Notes: generated by a model from the sequence alone, not told the origin. 56,490 nucleotides of DNA from Alishewanella metallidurans (GCF_036983985.1 NZ_JALAHQ010000007.1:1-56490), one strand, 5' to 3'. Shown: positions 17,307 to 26,181, numbered from the stretch's first letter. Program-made: numbers and translations.

Positions 17307-17334
17307 TTGCTTTCTAGCTGGGAATCTTTATTAT
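17307..17334 (+). promoter_or_regulatory. Promoter for tRNA-Pro
   Basis: TTGCTT, a 16-base spacer, then TATTAT followed by ACGCCC. The -10 box ends 11 bases before the tRNA 5' end, which implies a very short leader. The rest of the 267-base gap upstream (17079-17345) shows nothing I can identify. Confidence 0.55.
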
Positions 17335-17345
17335 ACGCCCTACGT

Positions 17346-17422
<77 letters not shown>

Positions 17423-17436
17423 TTAAATTTAAGAAG

Positions 17437-17472
17437 AAAGCCGTTTTATACTTAGTGTAAAGCGGCTTTTTT
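17437..17472 (+). terminator. Rho-independent terminator after tRNA-Pro
   Basis: AAAGCCGTTTTATAC and GTGTAAAGCGGCTTT form a 14-15 base-pair stem with some G-U pairs around a TTA loop, followed by a T-run. It begins 15 bases past the tRNA. Confidence 0.8.
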
Positions 17473-17700
17473 GTACCCGTAATTCGTGAAAAATTGCGCA
17501 ATCGCAAGAGTAGCTACAATTACAATTGTTAAATGTTAAGTCAGCGTTCATAATACCAGCATGCAATGAGCCAGTAGCACTGGGTTTTATTATGTCTACG
17601 CCCATTTCTGTATTGTCTTGTCATTCAGTTTTCCACTTCGCAGCAATTTTTTAATCACTAACACATCAAGTTACAACTTCTTTAAGCAGTAGGAGTTTAT

Positions 17701-18846
17701 ATGTCATATCGTCTTTCTTATTTAAGTATTGCATTATTATGTGCGTCAGGCAGCGCTCTGGCCCAGCAAACCGATGCCCGTGCTATCGCTATGGGCGGCA
17801 CTGGCGTTGCAGGTGCGAGTTACCATCAGGCTAGCTTTTATAACCCAGCCCTACTTACTCACTTTAACGACAGTGATGATTTTACCTTAGTGCTACCGGC
17901 CATAAGTGCGAGCGTTGCTGATAATGATGAGTTAATTGATGGTATTGATAACTTACAAGATGCACTTGATAGATTAGACATTAACCCTACTGCAGCTAAC
18001 TCAGCATTAGCCAAACAGGCGTTAACGGCACTAGATAACAATAGCGCTAACATGAAAGTTACCCTTGCTATGGCAGCAGCTATCCCTAATAACACCTTAC
18101 CTGTGGCGATATTTGCTCGTGGCCACCTTGATGCCAACGTGCTTACTACTATAGATGCCAGCGATATTGACCGATTAAATAATAACAATACTGATTTACT
18201 CTCATCAGGCAGTGTTATTGCTGTTGGTGTAGTAGAAGCAGGTATTACTATAGCGCATGCCTTTACACTTGATAGTGTTAAGTTAAGTGTGGGTGCTAGC
18301 CCTAAGTTTCAGCAAATCGAAACCTTTTTTTATAATAGTAGTGTGGCTGATTTTGACGAAGACGATTTTGATGCCGACCAATATCGCAACAAGAAAACCC
18401 AAACGAACATTGATCTTGGTGTTACCGCTGCTTGGGAAAATGGCGTGGTATTAGGTGTTAGCGCCAAAAACCTGTTAAGCAAAAAAGTACCAACCATTCA
18501 GGTTAAAGGTATCGAATATACTTACGATATGAAACCACAATATACTGTTGCAGCTAATTACCATAACAGCTGGTTTAGCGCCAACATTGACGCTGAGTTA
18601 AATAGCCACACTGGTTTTGGTTTACAAGATGAAGTGCAGTGGTTAGCCGCGGGCGTAGAATTTAATGCGTTAAACTGGGCACAACTGCGTTTAGGTTATC
18701 GCAATGATCTAAAAAATTATCAGCAAAACCAGCTGACGGCAGGTTTAGGTTTGTCTCCGTTTGATACGCTACATATTGACTTAGCGGCAGTGTACGCTGA
18801 TAAAAATGATGCTGGTGCTGCACTTAGTTTAGCTTTTACGTTTTAA
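17701..18846 (+). CDS. TraF_2-family outer-membrane protein (conjugal-transfer TraF-like)
   Basis: The 381-residue precursor has a Sec signal peptide with likely cleavage after SALA at residue 21. The mature start ARAIAMGGTGVAGASYHQASFYNPA recalls FadL/OmpP1-like barrels and the chromosomal family labelled TraF_2. Alternating hydrophobic strands continue to a C-terminal aromatic end LAFTF, as expected of a beta-barrel inserted by BAM. Despite the family label, no conjugation genes lie nearby, so a role in transfer is unlikely. The ATG has TAGGAG seven bases upstream, and a hairpin follows. Confidence 0.7.
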   Translation: MSYRLSYLSIALLCASGSALAQQTDARAIAMGGTGVAGASYHQASFYNPALLTHFNDSDDFTLVLPAISASVADNDELIDGIDNLQDALDRLDINPTAANSALAKQALTALDNNSANMKVTLAMAAAIPNNTLPVAIFARGHLDANVLTTIDASDIDRLNNNNTDLLSSGSVIAVGVVEAGITIAHAFTLDSVKLSVGASPKFQQIETFFYNSSVADFDEDDFDADQYRNKKTQTNIDLGVTAAWENGVVLGVSAKNLLSKKVPTIQVKGIEYTYDMKPQYTVAANYHNSWFSANIDAELNSHTGFGLQDEVQWLAAGVEFNALNWAQLRLGYRNDLKNYQQNQLTAGLGLSPFDTLHIDLAAVYADKNDAGAALSLAFTF

Positions 18847-18854
18847 ACTACACT

Positions 18855-18885
18855 TGCCCCAAGCTGCTAAGCTTGGGGCATTTCC
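18855..18885 (+). terminator. Terminator after the TraF-like gene
   Basis: TGCCCCAAGC and GCTTGGGGCA form a perfect 10-base-pair stem with a six-base loop, starting eight bases after the stop codon. The T-tract (TTTCCT) is short, so termination may be incomplete. Confidence 0.65.
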
Positions 18886-19030
18886 TACCCTTTTACGCTA
18901 AACAGCATTTGCTTATTCACAACTATTTTGTTTGCATTCAACGTCAATTCGTTGCTGTTAGATAGCAATGGGTTTCACCATGATATAAGTTATAATATAT
19001 ACCGTTTAATTATAACGCCGACAACTTACC

Positions 19031-19972
19031 ATGCTTACTCACCCTGCAATTAAAGATGGTCGCTTCTGGCTGTTCTGTACTTTAGCCATACTGTGCTTAT
19101 TCCCTATTGTTAGTTCCCCTATCGCATTAATTTTAGGCTTTTTATTAGCTGCATTTAGTTTGTTGCCCAAATCGATAGATTTAGCAGCAATGACCCGCAT
19201 GTTATTATCTATTTCTATTGTTGGTTTAGGCTTTGGTATTCATTTACAACAAGCTATTGAAATTAGTAAGCAAAGCTTACCGTTAATAGTAGGTTCAATA
19301 GTATTTACCCTAGTGCTAGGCGTAATACTGACTAAATTCCTAAAGCTAGATCAAAAAACGGGTTATTTAATTGGTGCAGGTACAGCGATATGTGGCGGTA
19401 GCGCTATTGCCGCAGTATCACCGGCAATTAAAGCTAATGCAGAGCAAATGGCAATAGCTTTAGCTTGTGTATTTACCCTTAACTCTATCGCGTTATTTGT
19501 GTTTCCAGTTATAGGCCACTTTTTAGAGTTGTCGCAATATGATTTTGGTTTGTGGAGCGCAATTGCGATTCACGATACATCGTCAGTAGTTGGTGCTGCG
19601 TCAACTTACGGTGATGAAGCGCTAGAAGTAGCCACGACCACTAAGCTGGCACGTGCATTATGGATAGTGCCTGTTGCGTTAGTGTCATCCATCGCGTTTG
19701 GTGGCAATAGTAAATCTATTCGCATTCCCGGTTTTATTTTGGCTTACATTGCTGCAATATTAATCAGTTATTTTTTACCGCAGTTTAGTGAATTCTATGA
19801 TGTGGTATTTGCACTATCTAAGCGCACATTAGTGCTGTGCTTATTTTTTATCGGTGCCGGCATTACCATTCAAAAAATGCGCGCTGCTGGCGCTAAACCG
19901 ATGATATTAGCCATACTATTATGGATTGCTATTGCCGTGTGTTCATTAGCTTATATTAGGTTTGTGGTGTAA
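19031..19972 (+). CDS. YeiH-family putative sulfate exporter
   Basis: The 313-residue polytopic membrane protein (about ten helices) belongs to the YeiH/UPF0324 family, recognisable from GAGTAICGGSAIAAVSPAI (115-133 region) and AIHDTSSVVGAASTYG. The family is annotated as putative sulfate exporters on limited evidence, so the substrate is uncertain. The ATG has only a weak ribosome-binding site. It converges with the cobalamin operon, with 34 bases between stops. Confidence 0.85.
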   Translation: MLTHPAIKDGRFWLFCTLAILCLFPIVSSPIALILGFLLAAFSLLPKSIDLAAMTRMLLSISIVGLGFGIHLQQAIEISKQSLPLIVGSIVFTLVLGVILTKFLKLDQKTGYLIGAGTAICGGSAIAAVSPAIKANAEQMAIALACVFTLNSIALFVFPVIGHFLELSQYDFGLWSAIAIHDTSSVVGAASTYGDEALEVATTTKLARALWIVPVALVSSIAFGGNSKSIRIPGFILAYIAAILISYFLPQFSEFYDVVFALSKRTLVLCLFFIGAGITIQKMRAAGAKPMILAILLWIAIAVCSLAYIRFVV

Positions 19973-20006
19973 TTAGCACAATAACGATACGTTATTAACC
20001 TTTAGC

Positions 20007-20837
20007 TTAGCGATAACTGTCCACGCCCTCGCATAACTGCTTAATTCCTAGCAAGGTGCGTGGCGTGGTGCGATATAAGTAATCGGCATTAACCGTTAAA
20101 TATTGCGATTTTTTAACCGCGGGTAGCGTGTTAAAACGCTGCCAGTAGCTAAAATCAGCCACCACATTATCGCGTTGTGCTTGAATAATGACCTGTGGCT
20201 GAGCGGCAATAATCTGTTCGATGCCTACCTGTGGATAATCACCTTTGGCGGAAGCGAAGCTATTTTGCGCAGCACAGATATGCAGCATTTGCTGTGGCCA
20301 AGCGTTATTAGCAACTGTGCTTAACGGTGCTGTACTCATCGCAAAAAATACCGTTACTGGTTTTTTATGCTGAAACTTAGCGCGAAGCTCAGCTAATTGC
20401 TGGCTAAACTGGCTAGCAACATCGTTTGCTTGCGGCGTATTTTCGGTAACCTCACCTAAAAACCGCAACTCGGTTGCAATATCATCTAGCGTTAACGGAT
20501 CAGAAAATACTACTTTAATACCAAACTGCTGCAATCTTGCTATATCTGCTTGCGGGTTACCGGTTTTCCAAGCAATCACTAAATCTGGTCGTAGGGCTAA
20601 TACGGCTTCTAAATTGATGCTGGCATAATTAGCCACGCTAGGTAAGGTGCTGGCCGCTATAGGGTAATCACTGTAGTCGCTTACGCCAACAAGTTGCTCA
20701 CCCGCTCCTATGGCGTATAACATCTCGGTAATGTGTGGCGCTAAAGCAATAATACGTTGCGGTTTAGCCTGTGCTGCTATGCTATGCAGTGCAAGGAATA
20801 GCACCACTATGCTTGAAAACACTAAACGATTACTCAC
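20007..20837 (-). CDS. btuF: Cobalamin-binding periplasmic protein BtuF
   Basis: BtuF captures vitamin B12 in the periplasm and delivers it to BtuCD. The product has an N-terminal signal peptide (hydrophobic core near 8-20, likely cleavage near AQA) and the class III binding-protein pattern PQRIIALAPHITEMLYAIGAGEQLVGVSDY. I chose the GTG at 20837, which overlaps the cobO TGA as GTGA and lies seven bases after GGAG; a TTG one codon upstream is possible. This is the last gene of btuD-btuC-cobO-btuF. Other corrinoid or haem ligands are possible, but the cobO neighbour favours cobalamin. Confidence 0.88.
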   Translation of the reverse strand: MSNRLVFSSIVVLFLALHSIAAQAKPQRIIALAPHITEMLYAIGAGEQLVGVSDYSDYPIAASTLPSVANYASINLEAVLALRPDLVIAWKTGNPQADIARLQQFGIKVVFSDPLTLDDIATELRFLGEVTENTPQANDVASQFSQQLAELRAKFQHKKPVTVFFAMSTAPLSTVANNAWPQQMLHICAAQNSFASAKGDYPQVGIEQIIAAQPQVIIQAQRDNVVADFSYWQRFNTLPAVKKSQYLTVNADYLYRTTPRTLLGIKQLCEGVDSYR

Positions 20838-21439
20838 CAATCGACTCCGCGTTGGGCTTTAATGCCATGATCGAAAGCGTGCTTAACATTTTGCACTTCA
20901 CTTACGGTATCAGCTAATTCAATAATACGTCGATGGCAGGCGCGGCCAGTAATAACCACATGCTGTGTCGCTGGGCGATTAAGCAGAGCTTGCTCTATAC
21001 GTTCTAGTGGTAAGTAGTGATAACTTAGCATGTAGGTTAGCTCGTCTAGCAATACCATATCAATGTTTGGATCGACCAAAAACTGCTCGGCTTGTAGCCA
21101 AGTTTGCTCTGCTGCGGCCATATCGGCAGCTTTATCTTGGGTATCCCAAGTAAAACCGGTGGCCATTACCGCAAATTGTACGCCATGTTGCGCCAGCAAG
21201 TTGCGCTCGCCACAGTCCCAATTTCCTTTAATAAATTGCACTACTGCGGCAGACAAACCATGGCCTACAGCACGAGCTACAGTACCAAATCCCGAGGTTG
21301 ATTTACCCTTACCGTTTCCGGTTATTACCAACAACAAACCTTTGTCGTCACTTGCGGCAGCAATAGCGCTATCTACTTGCGCTTTTAAGCGTTGTTGCCG
21401 TTCTTGATGGCGTTGCTGTTTGACATTATCTGTGGTCAT
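20834..21439 (-). CDS. cobO: Cob(I)alamin adenosyltransferase (CobO/BtuR type)
   Basis: The enzyme transfers the 5'-deoxyadenosyl group of ATP to the cobalt of reduced corrinoids, making adenosylcobalamin. The 201-residue product has the family P-loop GNGKGKS at 41-47, the FIKGNWDCGERNLL segment, and the later VLLDELTYM. It sits between the permease and binding-protein genes of the B12 importer, so imported cobalamin can be adenosylated directly. No corrin-ring biosynthesis genes are visible in the window, which fits salvage. Confidence 0.93.
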   Translation of the reverse strand: MTTDNVKQQRHQERQQRLKAQVDSAIAAASDDKGLLLVITGNGKGKSTSGFGTVARAVGHGLSAAVVQFIKGNWDCGERNLLAQHGVQFAVMATGFTWDTQDKAADMAAAEQTWLQAEQFLVDPNIDMVLLDELTYMLSYHYLPLERIEQALLNRPATQHVVITGRACHRRIIELADTVSEVQNVKHAFDHGIKAQRGVDW

Positions 21440-21448
21440 AACCTTTCG

Positions 21449-22441
21449 CTATAGCCGTTGCCGGCGCATGATCAGAAGAAAAAAAACACTTCCCGCAAGC
21501 GATGTAATAACGCCCAGCGGGATCTCTTGTTGCGGTAGTACAGTACGCGCTAAATTGTCTACCCAAACCATAAATAGTGCACCCACTAACACCGAACCCA
21601 ATAATAAGCGCACCGAGGTTACACCGAAATAATGTCGTACAATGTGCGGCACCATTAAACCAACAAAGGCAATACCACCACACTGCGACACAATGCACGC
21701 TGTTAATAGCGCCGTTGCTAATAACAGTACTAAACGTAAAGTTTGGGTATTTACCCCAAGCGTGCGTGCGCTTTCATCACTAAGCAGTAGTGCATCTAGT
21801 TGACGCCGTAGCGCCAGCGCTAATACTAGCACTAGCAATACGACCGGACTTAGTAACAGCACACTAAACCAGTCAGTTCGGCTTAAACTGCCCATTAACC
21901 AAAACATAATACGGTTAGCAGCAAATGGTTCGGCAAAATACAGTACAAAGCTACTGACAGCGCTTAGCATAAAAGAAACCGCCACACCGGCCAGTAAAGT
22001 GTACTCTACCTTGCGCCAGTGTTGCCCTGCACAGACCGCAAATACCAAGACAACCGCAAACAATGCGCCAACAAATGCACCTAGCGCCATACTAATTATA
22101 TGAGCGGGTAATACGACACTAACTAATGTAGCACCCAAACCGGCGCCCGCCATTAAACCAAATAGATAAGGATCGGCGAGCGGGTTGCGTGTAGCGTTTT
22201 GTAAAATAGCGCCTGATATAGCCAGCCCCGCCCCAACCAACACCGCGCAGAGCAAACGTGGTAAGCGTATTTGTAAAATAATGGTCTGCGCCAGTGACGA
22301 AGGTCCAGCTTGGCCCGCTAACACAGTTAACGTATCAAGCAAGGTAATACTAACGCTACCTATGCTTAAGCTGATAAGCATGCTCAATACCAGTAGCGCC
22401 GTCGACAACCACATGGCGAGTTTATAATGTCGCTTTAACAT
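21449..22441 (-). CDS. btuC: Cobalamin ABC transporter permease BtuC
   Basis: The 330-residue FecCD-family permease has about ten membrane helices and the characteristic RLPRLLCAVLVGAGLAISGAILQ and NPLADPYLFG segments, plus GGIAFVGLMVPHIVRH, which forms the coupling region touching the ATPase. Its start overlaps the end of btuD by seven bases. Together with BtuD and BtuF it forms a complete inner-membrane importer. The outer-membrane receptor BtuB is not in the window. Confidence 0.92.
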   Translation of the reverse strand: MLKRHYKLAMWLSTALLVLSMLISLSIGSVSITLLDTLTVLAGQAGPSSLAQTIILQIRLPRLLCAVLVGAGLAISGAILQNATRNPLADPYLFGLMAGAGLGATLVSVVLPAHIISMALGAFVGALFAVVLVFAVCAGQHWRKVEYTLLAGVAVSFMLSAVSSFVLYFAEPFAANRIMFWLMGSLSRTDWFSVLLLSPVVLLVLVLALALRRQLDALLLSDESARTLGVNTQTLRLVLLLATALLTACIVSQCGGIAFVGLMVPHIVRHYFGVTSVRLLLGSVLVGALFMVWVDNLARTVLPQQEIPLGVITSLAGSVFFLLIMRRQRL

Positions 22442-23214
22442 AAAGTTCCAGTTTGGCTTGGTAAAAAGGTAACTTGCTGCTTGCGTAACAAAACATGAGT
22501 TGTTACCTCACAGGCTAAGCCAAATACCGGTTGCAACAGTTCAGTAGTTAATACCTGCTCTGGCGTACCAAACGCATATTGCTGCCCCTGATGCAGTAAT
22601 AAAATTTTATCGCAATACATGGCGGCAAGGTTTAAATCGTGTAGACAGGCTAATGCGGGGATACCTAGTGCACGAACCAATTCTAATACTTGATGCTGAT
22701 ATTGTACGTCTAAATGGTTAGTCGGTTCATCAAGCAGTAGTAATGCAGGGCGCTGTACCAGGGCTCGAGCGATATATAATCGCTGCAATTCGCCGCCAGA
22801 TAGGGTATCGATAAGTTGTGACGCTTTGTCGGCTAGACCAACTCTATTCAGAGCCTGGCTAACTTGATGTTGGTCTTGACTATGATTTACTTCAAACCAG
22901 CTTTTGTGCGGTAACAACCCCATAGTCGCCACTTGCTCTACGGTAAGGGCAAACAAAGGTATTGGGTTTTGGCTAACTACGGCTAATGTACGCGCCAGCT
23001 CGGCCGTTTTATACTGCGCTAACGCACGCTGCTTTAACATTATTTGGCCACTATTTGCCGTTAATGAGCGCTGCACCACTCGTAACAAACTACTTTTACC
23101 GGCGCCATTAGGGCCAATAACACCAATAAACTCGTTATTATGTAATGCAAAGCTAATATCGTTTAATACGGTTTTTTCGCCAAGCTTTAGACAAACGGCA
23201 GACAATTTTAGCAA
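22435..23214 (-). CDS. btuD: Cobalamin ABC transporter ATPase BtuD
   Basis: The 259-residue ABC ATPase has Walker A GPNGAGKS at 34-41, a Q-loop near SQNP (81-84), the signature LSGGE at 138-142, and Walker B with D162-E163 followed by PTNHLD. It is closest to the FecE/BtuD group. The start is TTG at 23214, six bases after AGGAG; no in-frame ATG lies nearby. It is the first gene of the operon, and its short leader resembles a trimmed cobalamin riboswitch, which supports B12 over iron-siderophore transport. Confidence 0.9.
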   Translation of the reverse strand: MLKLSAVCLKLGEKTVLNDISFALHNNEFIGVIGPNGAGKSSLLRVVQRSLTANSGQIMLKQRALAQYKTAELARTLAVVSQNPIPLFALTVEQVATMGLLPHKSWFEVNHSQDQHQVSQALNRVGLADKASQLIDTLSGGELQRLYIARALVQRPALLLLDEPTNHLDVQYQHQVLELVRALGIPALACLHDLNLAAMYCDKILLLHQGQQYAFGTPEQVLTTELLQPVFGLACEVTTHVLLRKQQVTFLPSQTGTLC

Positions 23215-23290
23215 AACCCACTCCTAACATGGGTACAATGCAGGCTTGCACCTACTCCCCTTTTACGTGGGCTTCTGCCACACCAAAGCA
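23215..23290 (-). promoter_or_regulatory. Compact cobalamin-riboswitch-like leader of btuD
   Basis: On the minus strand the leader contains AAAAGGGGAG, then AGGTGCAAGCCT, then GCATTGTACCC. This follows the order of the conserved cobalamin riboswitch core (AAAAGGGAA, GGTGnAAnnCC, nnCnGnnCCC). The canonical CGCAACTGT junction is shortened to ATGTTAGG, and no 3' box of the AGTCxGGAxACCTGCC type follows. ACCCA/TGGGT then forms a small hairpin with AGGAG in its loop, right before the TTG start. A TACACT box at 23302-23297 would give a leader of roughly 75 bases. The resemblance and context are good, but function is inferred. Confidence 0.5.
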
Positions 23291-23340
23291 ACGCTTAGTG
23301 TAACAGAAAACCGCTTAGCTGATACTACCACGCAGCCAGA

Positions 23341-24234
23341 TTAATTGGCCCGAACCGGTAACGCAACATTACACAGTTCAATATAGCCAGCTGGCTTTTT
23401 ATACCAATCACCGCCCCGATTACGCTGGCTTTCGCTGGTCTTAGCAAAGGTTTTGCTATCTGTGCGCAGCACTTCCAATTTACGCTGCTGCGTGGTCGGC
23501 AACTGTGCCGCTAATTTAACGCTATCGATAAGCGTATACTCACTAGGCTGTTGATAAAACCCAAGCGGGCCTGTGCCACGGGGTAAACTACTGAGTAACT
23601 CCATGCCCTGAAGCACTCTACCTACCAGAGTAATATTTTGATCTAAATGCCTTGGCGCATGACCAGTAACCACATATAACGATGTACCGTCGCCACTATT
23701 GTCCTCATTGCCTCGTGACACACCAACAGCACCATAGCAGTGCGCTAGCCAGGTGGTTTTAGTTTCTGGGTTACGTGCTGCCGCAAAACCATAACTATGG
23801 CCAACGAGTGGCGCATAGCCATCACTATCTGGCAGTGCGGTAAAGGCAAAAGTATCGCTGTAACTAGCGGTATATTCAGCGGGTAAATTATGTTTGGCTT
23901 TAATCAGCGGTTTCGCTTTTGCGCTATCCGCGTTGGGATCGGCCCACTGCACTACGTAGTTATCATGCGAGCGCACTACGGCTAAGCCATCATAATACCC
24001 TTCACTGGCTAAGGCTTTAATATTAGCCACATGATTAGGCGCAAACTGGGGTGCCAGCTCAATAACGACCGTGCCAACGGCTAGGTTTAAGTAAAGCACA
24101 TTAGTGTTATCAACTACGCGCCAGTCATTAGCAGGTGATGCTGCGAGTATCTCTGTCATAGTTTTAGCCACTAGCATGGGGCTGTTGGCTATCAGCAGTA
24201 ACAAGGGAAAAGTAAAACGACGAGCTGTACGCAT
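23341..24234 (-). CDS. Secreted cyclophilin-type peptidyl-prolyl isomerase
   Basis: The 297-residue precursor has an N-terminal signal peptide (basic MRTARR, hydrophobic core, likely cleavage near LVA-K). A cyclophilin-like domain follows, recognisable from VVIELAPQFAPNHVANIKALASEGYYDG and the later LVGRVLQGMELLSSLPRG. Such proteins catalyse proline isomerisation during periplasmic folding. The central region departs from classical cyclophilins, for example RSHDNYVVQWADP where FHRVI...QGGDP is usual, so activity may be altered. It lies upstream of the B12 operon on the same strand, but the btuD leader separates them. Confidence 0.82.
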   Translation of the reverse strand: MRTARRFTFPLLLLIANSPMLVAKTMTEILAASPANDWRVVDNTNVLYLNLAVGTVVIELAPQFAPNHVANIKALASEGYYDGLAVVRSHDNYVVQWADPNADSAKAKPLIKAKHNLPAEYTASYSDTFAFTALPDSDGYAPLVGHSYGFAAARNPETKTTWLAHCYGAVGVSRGNEDNSGDGTSLYVVTGHAPRHLDQNITLVGRVLQGMELLSSLPRGTGPLGFYQQPSEYTLIDSVKLAAQLPTTQQRKLEVLRTDSKTFAKTSESQRNRGGDWYKKPAGYIELCNVALPVRAN

Positions 24235-24383
24235 AGTTAACTCCGGAATTAGTAATATTATTTACTTTATCATAAGCTGTAGCATTAATAAGTACACGCT
24301 GACTGCACTGTACTAAAGCCCTATTGCAGCATGTTTACTGGTGTGCCAAATTAGTCACTACTACAATGAATTTGGGAGTTTTT

Positions 24384-25379
24384 ATGCGTGTTGTTAAATT
24401 ATCTGCCCTTACGTTGCTATCTCTTTTTGCTACAACGCTAAATGCAACACCCGCCCTTAGCGATTTAAAGCTTGAGCAAAGCATTACCTTATCGGGTTTA
24501 TCTAGCGGAGCCTACATGGCCGGACAATACCATGTCGCCTTTGCCGAGCAGGTAGATGGTGTCGCAATGTTAGCTGGCGGCCCAGTATATTGCGCACAAA
24601 ACAGTTTAGGTTTAGCTTTAGAGCACTGCTTTAACAAAGACACCAGCGCGCCAGATATACTGGCAATAAAGCAATATATCGCCGCGCAGCGCTCAGCCGG
24701 AAAATTGGCACCATTAATTACGCTCAAAGATGACAAAATATGGATATTTCATGGTGCTAAAGATGCTACGGTACAACCCAAGCTAGCAACCCTATTGTAT
24801 GAACAGTATAAACAGTGGGTTACTCCCGAAAACATTGTACTAATTAATGACAAGCCATTTGCTCATACGTTTCCTACCGATCGCCCTAACTTAGGTAGCT
24901 GCGAGCGTTCAGAAGCCCCCCACCTAGCCAGTTGCGGTTATGATGCTTCGGGCTCACTACTACAACATTTACTTGGCAAGGTAAAAGCCAAAACAACAAG
25001 CACAACTGGAACGTTACTAGAGATTAATCAGCACCAATTAGCCGCTGCCGCTAAAGATACGCTGGCCGAAATAGGTTATTTATATGTACCAGTAAGTTGT
25101 GCCGCAGGGGAGCCTTGTAAGCTGCATGTTAGTTTTCATGGCTGTAAGCAGAATGCTAATAGCGTAGGCGATGCTTTTGTTACTGGTACCGACTTGAATA
25201 ACTATGCTGATACTAATAATTTAGTGATATTTTACCCGCAGACGGTTGCCAGTAGCATTAATCCGTTTAACCCTAATGCCTGTTGGGATTGGTGGGGCTA
25301 TACCGGTGCCGATTATGCAACAAAAACCGGACCGCAGCTGCAAGCTGTGCATCAATTAGTACAAGCATTACTACCTTAA
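24384..25379 (+). CDS. Extracellular PHA depolymerase-type esterase
   Basis: The 331-residue secreted alpha/beta-hydrolase resembles short-chain-length polyhydroxyalkanoate depolymerases with a type 2 catalytic domain. In that type the lipase box precedes the oxyanion-hole motif: here GLSSG is at 38-42 (nucleophile S40), and FHGCKQN comes much later. A signal peptide covers about 1-22 (cleavage near LNA). I chose the ATG at 24384, which follows GGGAG and opens the signal peptide; a longer frame from 24324 adds 20 unlikely residues. Several cysteines suggest disulfides. No substrate-binding or linker domain follows, so the true substrate may be another ester. Confidence 0.8.
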   Translation: MRVVKLSALTLLSLFATTLNATPALSDLKLEQSITLSGLSSGAYMAGQYHVAFAEQVDGVAMLAGGPVYCAQNSLGLALEHCFNKDTSAPDILAIKQYIAAQRSAGKLAPLITLKDDKIWIFHGAKDATVQPKLATLLYEQYKQWVTPENIVLINDKPFAHTFPTDRPNLGSCERSEAPHLASCGYDASGSLLQHLLGKVKAKTTSTTGTLLEINQHQLAAAAKDTLAEIGYLYVPVSCAAGEPCKLHVSFHGCKQNANSVGDAFVTGTDLNNYADTNNLVIFYPQTVASSINPFNPNACWDWWGYTGADYATKTGPQLQAVHQLVQALLP

Positions 25380-25434
25380 ACTTTAATCCTAACGTAGCTA
25401 AGTCGCTCGGCCTAGCTACGCTTCAATATGTAAA

Positions 25435-25992
25435 CTAGTTAGCTGGCATTACCATACCCTTGGGTAACATTTGCCCCACGCCACCAAGACGCTGTGCCAT
25501 TTGCATAATGCGATCATGATGTTTATCTAGCGCCGTTTTATCATCATTGGTTAAACAGCTACTTAATGTTTTGTAATACTGCTGGCCTTGAGTTACGGTT
25601 TTTTCTGTGTTTTTTCGTTGTGCTTCCGGCAAAAACACCATCGCTTGACGCGATATCTCCAGCATCGGCTGCACACTATCTAAAATAGGCCAAGTCACTT
25701 TTGCGCTTAACTCAACAAATTGCACGGGGGTAAAGCCATGCTGTTTAGCTAGTTGTTCAATTTGTGCTTGATATTTGCTGTCTTTTTCCTGAGAACTTAG
25801 TTCAGCATAATGCTGCGACCAGTTGCAATGTTGCTTTAATTGAAACTGCTTATTTTGTGGCCGCTGCTCTAATTGCTGTAATTTAGGTAACATGGCTTCT
25901 AATTGGTTAAGATTTTCATCTGTTAATAGTGTGTTGGCTTGTGCTGATAGAGCAAACGCCATTAATACTGATACCGCTACTAAATTACGCAT
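25435..25992 (-). CDS. Hypothetical secreted helical protein
   Basis: I do not recognise this family. The 185-residue precursor begins with a clear signal peptide (likely cleavage after AQA at residue 19). The mature part is mostly helical and glutamine-rich, with two cysteines, C56 and C146, that could form a periplasmic disulfide. It ends in a glycine/proline/methionine-rich tail. It converges with the PHA-depolymerase-like gene; between them lies an inverted repeat (CGTAGCTA ... TAGCTACG, 25393-25420) without a T-tract. Confidence 0.7.
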   Translation of the reverse strand: MRNLVAVSVLMAFALSAQANTLLTDENLNQLEAMLPKLQQLEQRPQNKQFQLKQHCNWSQHYAELSSQEKDSKYQAQIEQLAKQHGFTPVQFVELSAKVTWPILDSVQPMLEISRQAMVFLPEAQRKNTEKTVTQGQQYYKTLSSCLTNDDKTALDKHHDRIMQMAQRLGGVGQMLPKGMVMPAN

Positions 25993-26181
25993 ATTTATAC
26001 TATTTCCAGGTTAGGTTTTAACTATGTAAACAGGCTGCAGCTTAATCGCGCCTGAAGCTATTTAATCCGTAAATCATATTACTAACTTCAATATTAAAAT
26101 AGTAAGCATACATACAGTTAAATTGAGCCCAGCGCAGCTTCGCGTTACACTCGGCGCCTTTGTCTTAGTAGTGAGAGAGTT

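Noticed and set aside
19980..19996. Palindrome AATAACGATACGTTATT between the yeiH-type gene and btuF as a terminator
   Set aside because: The stem is only six A/T-rich base pairs with no T-tract.
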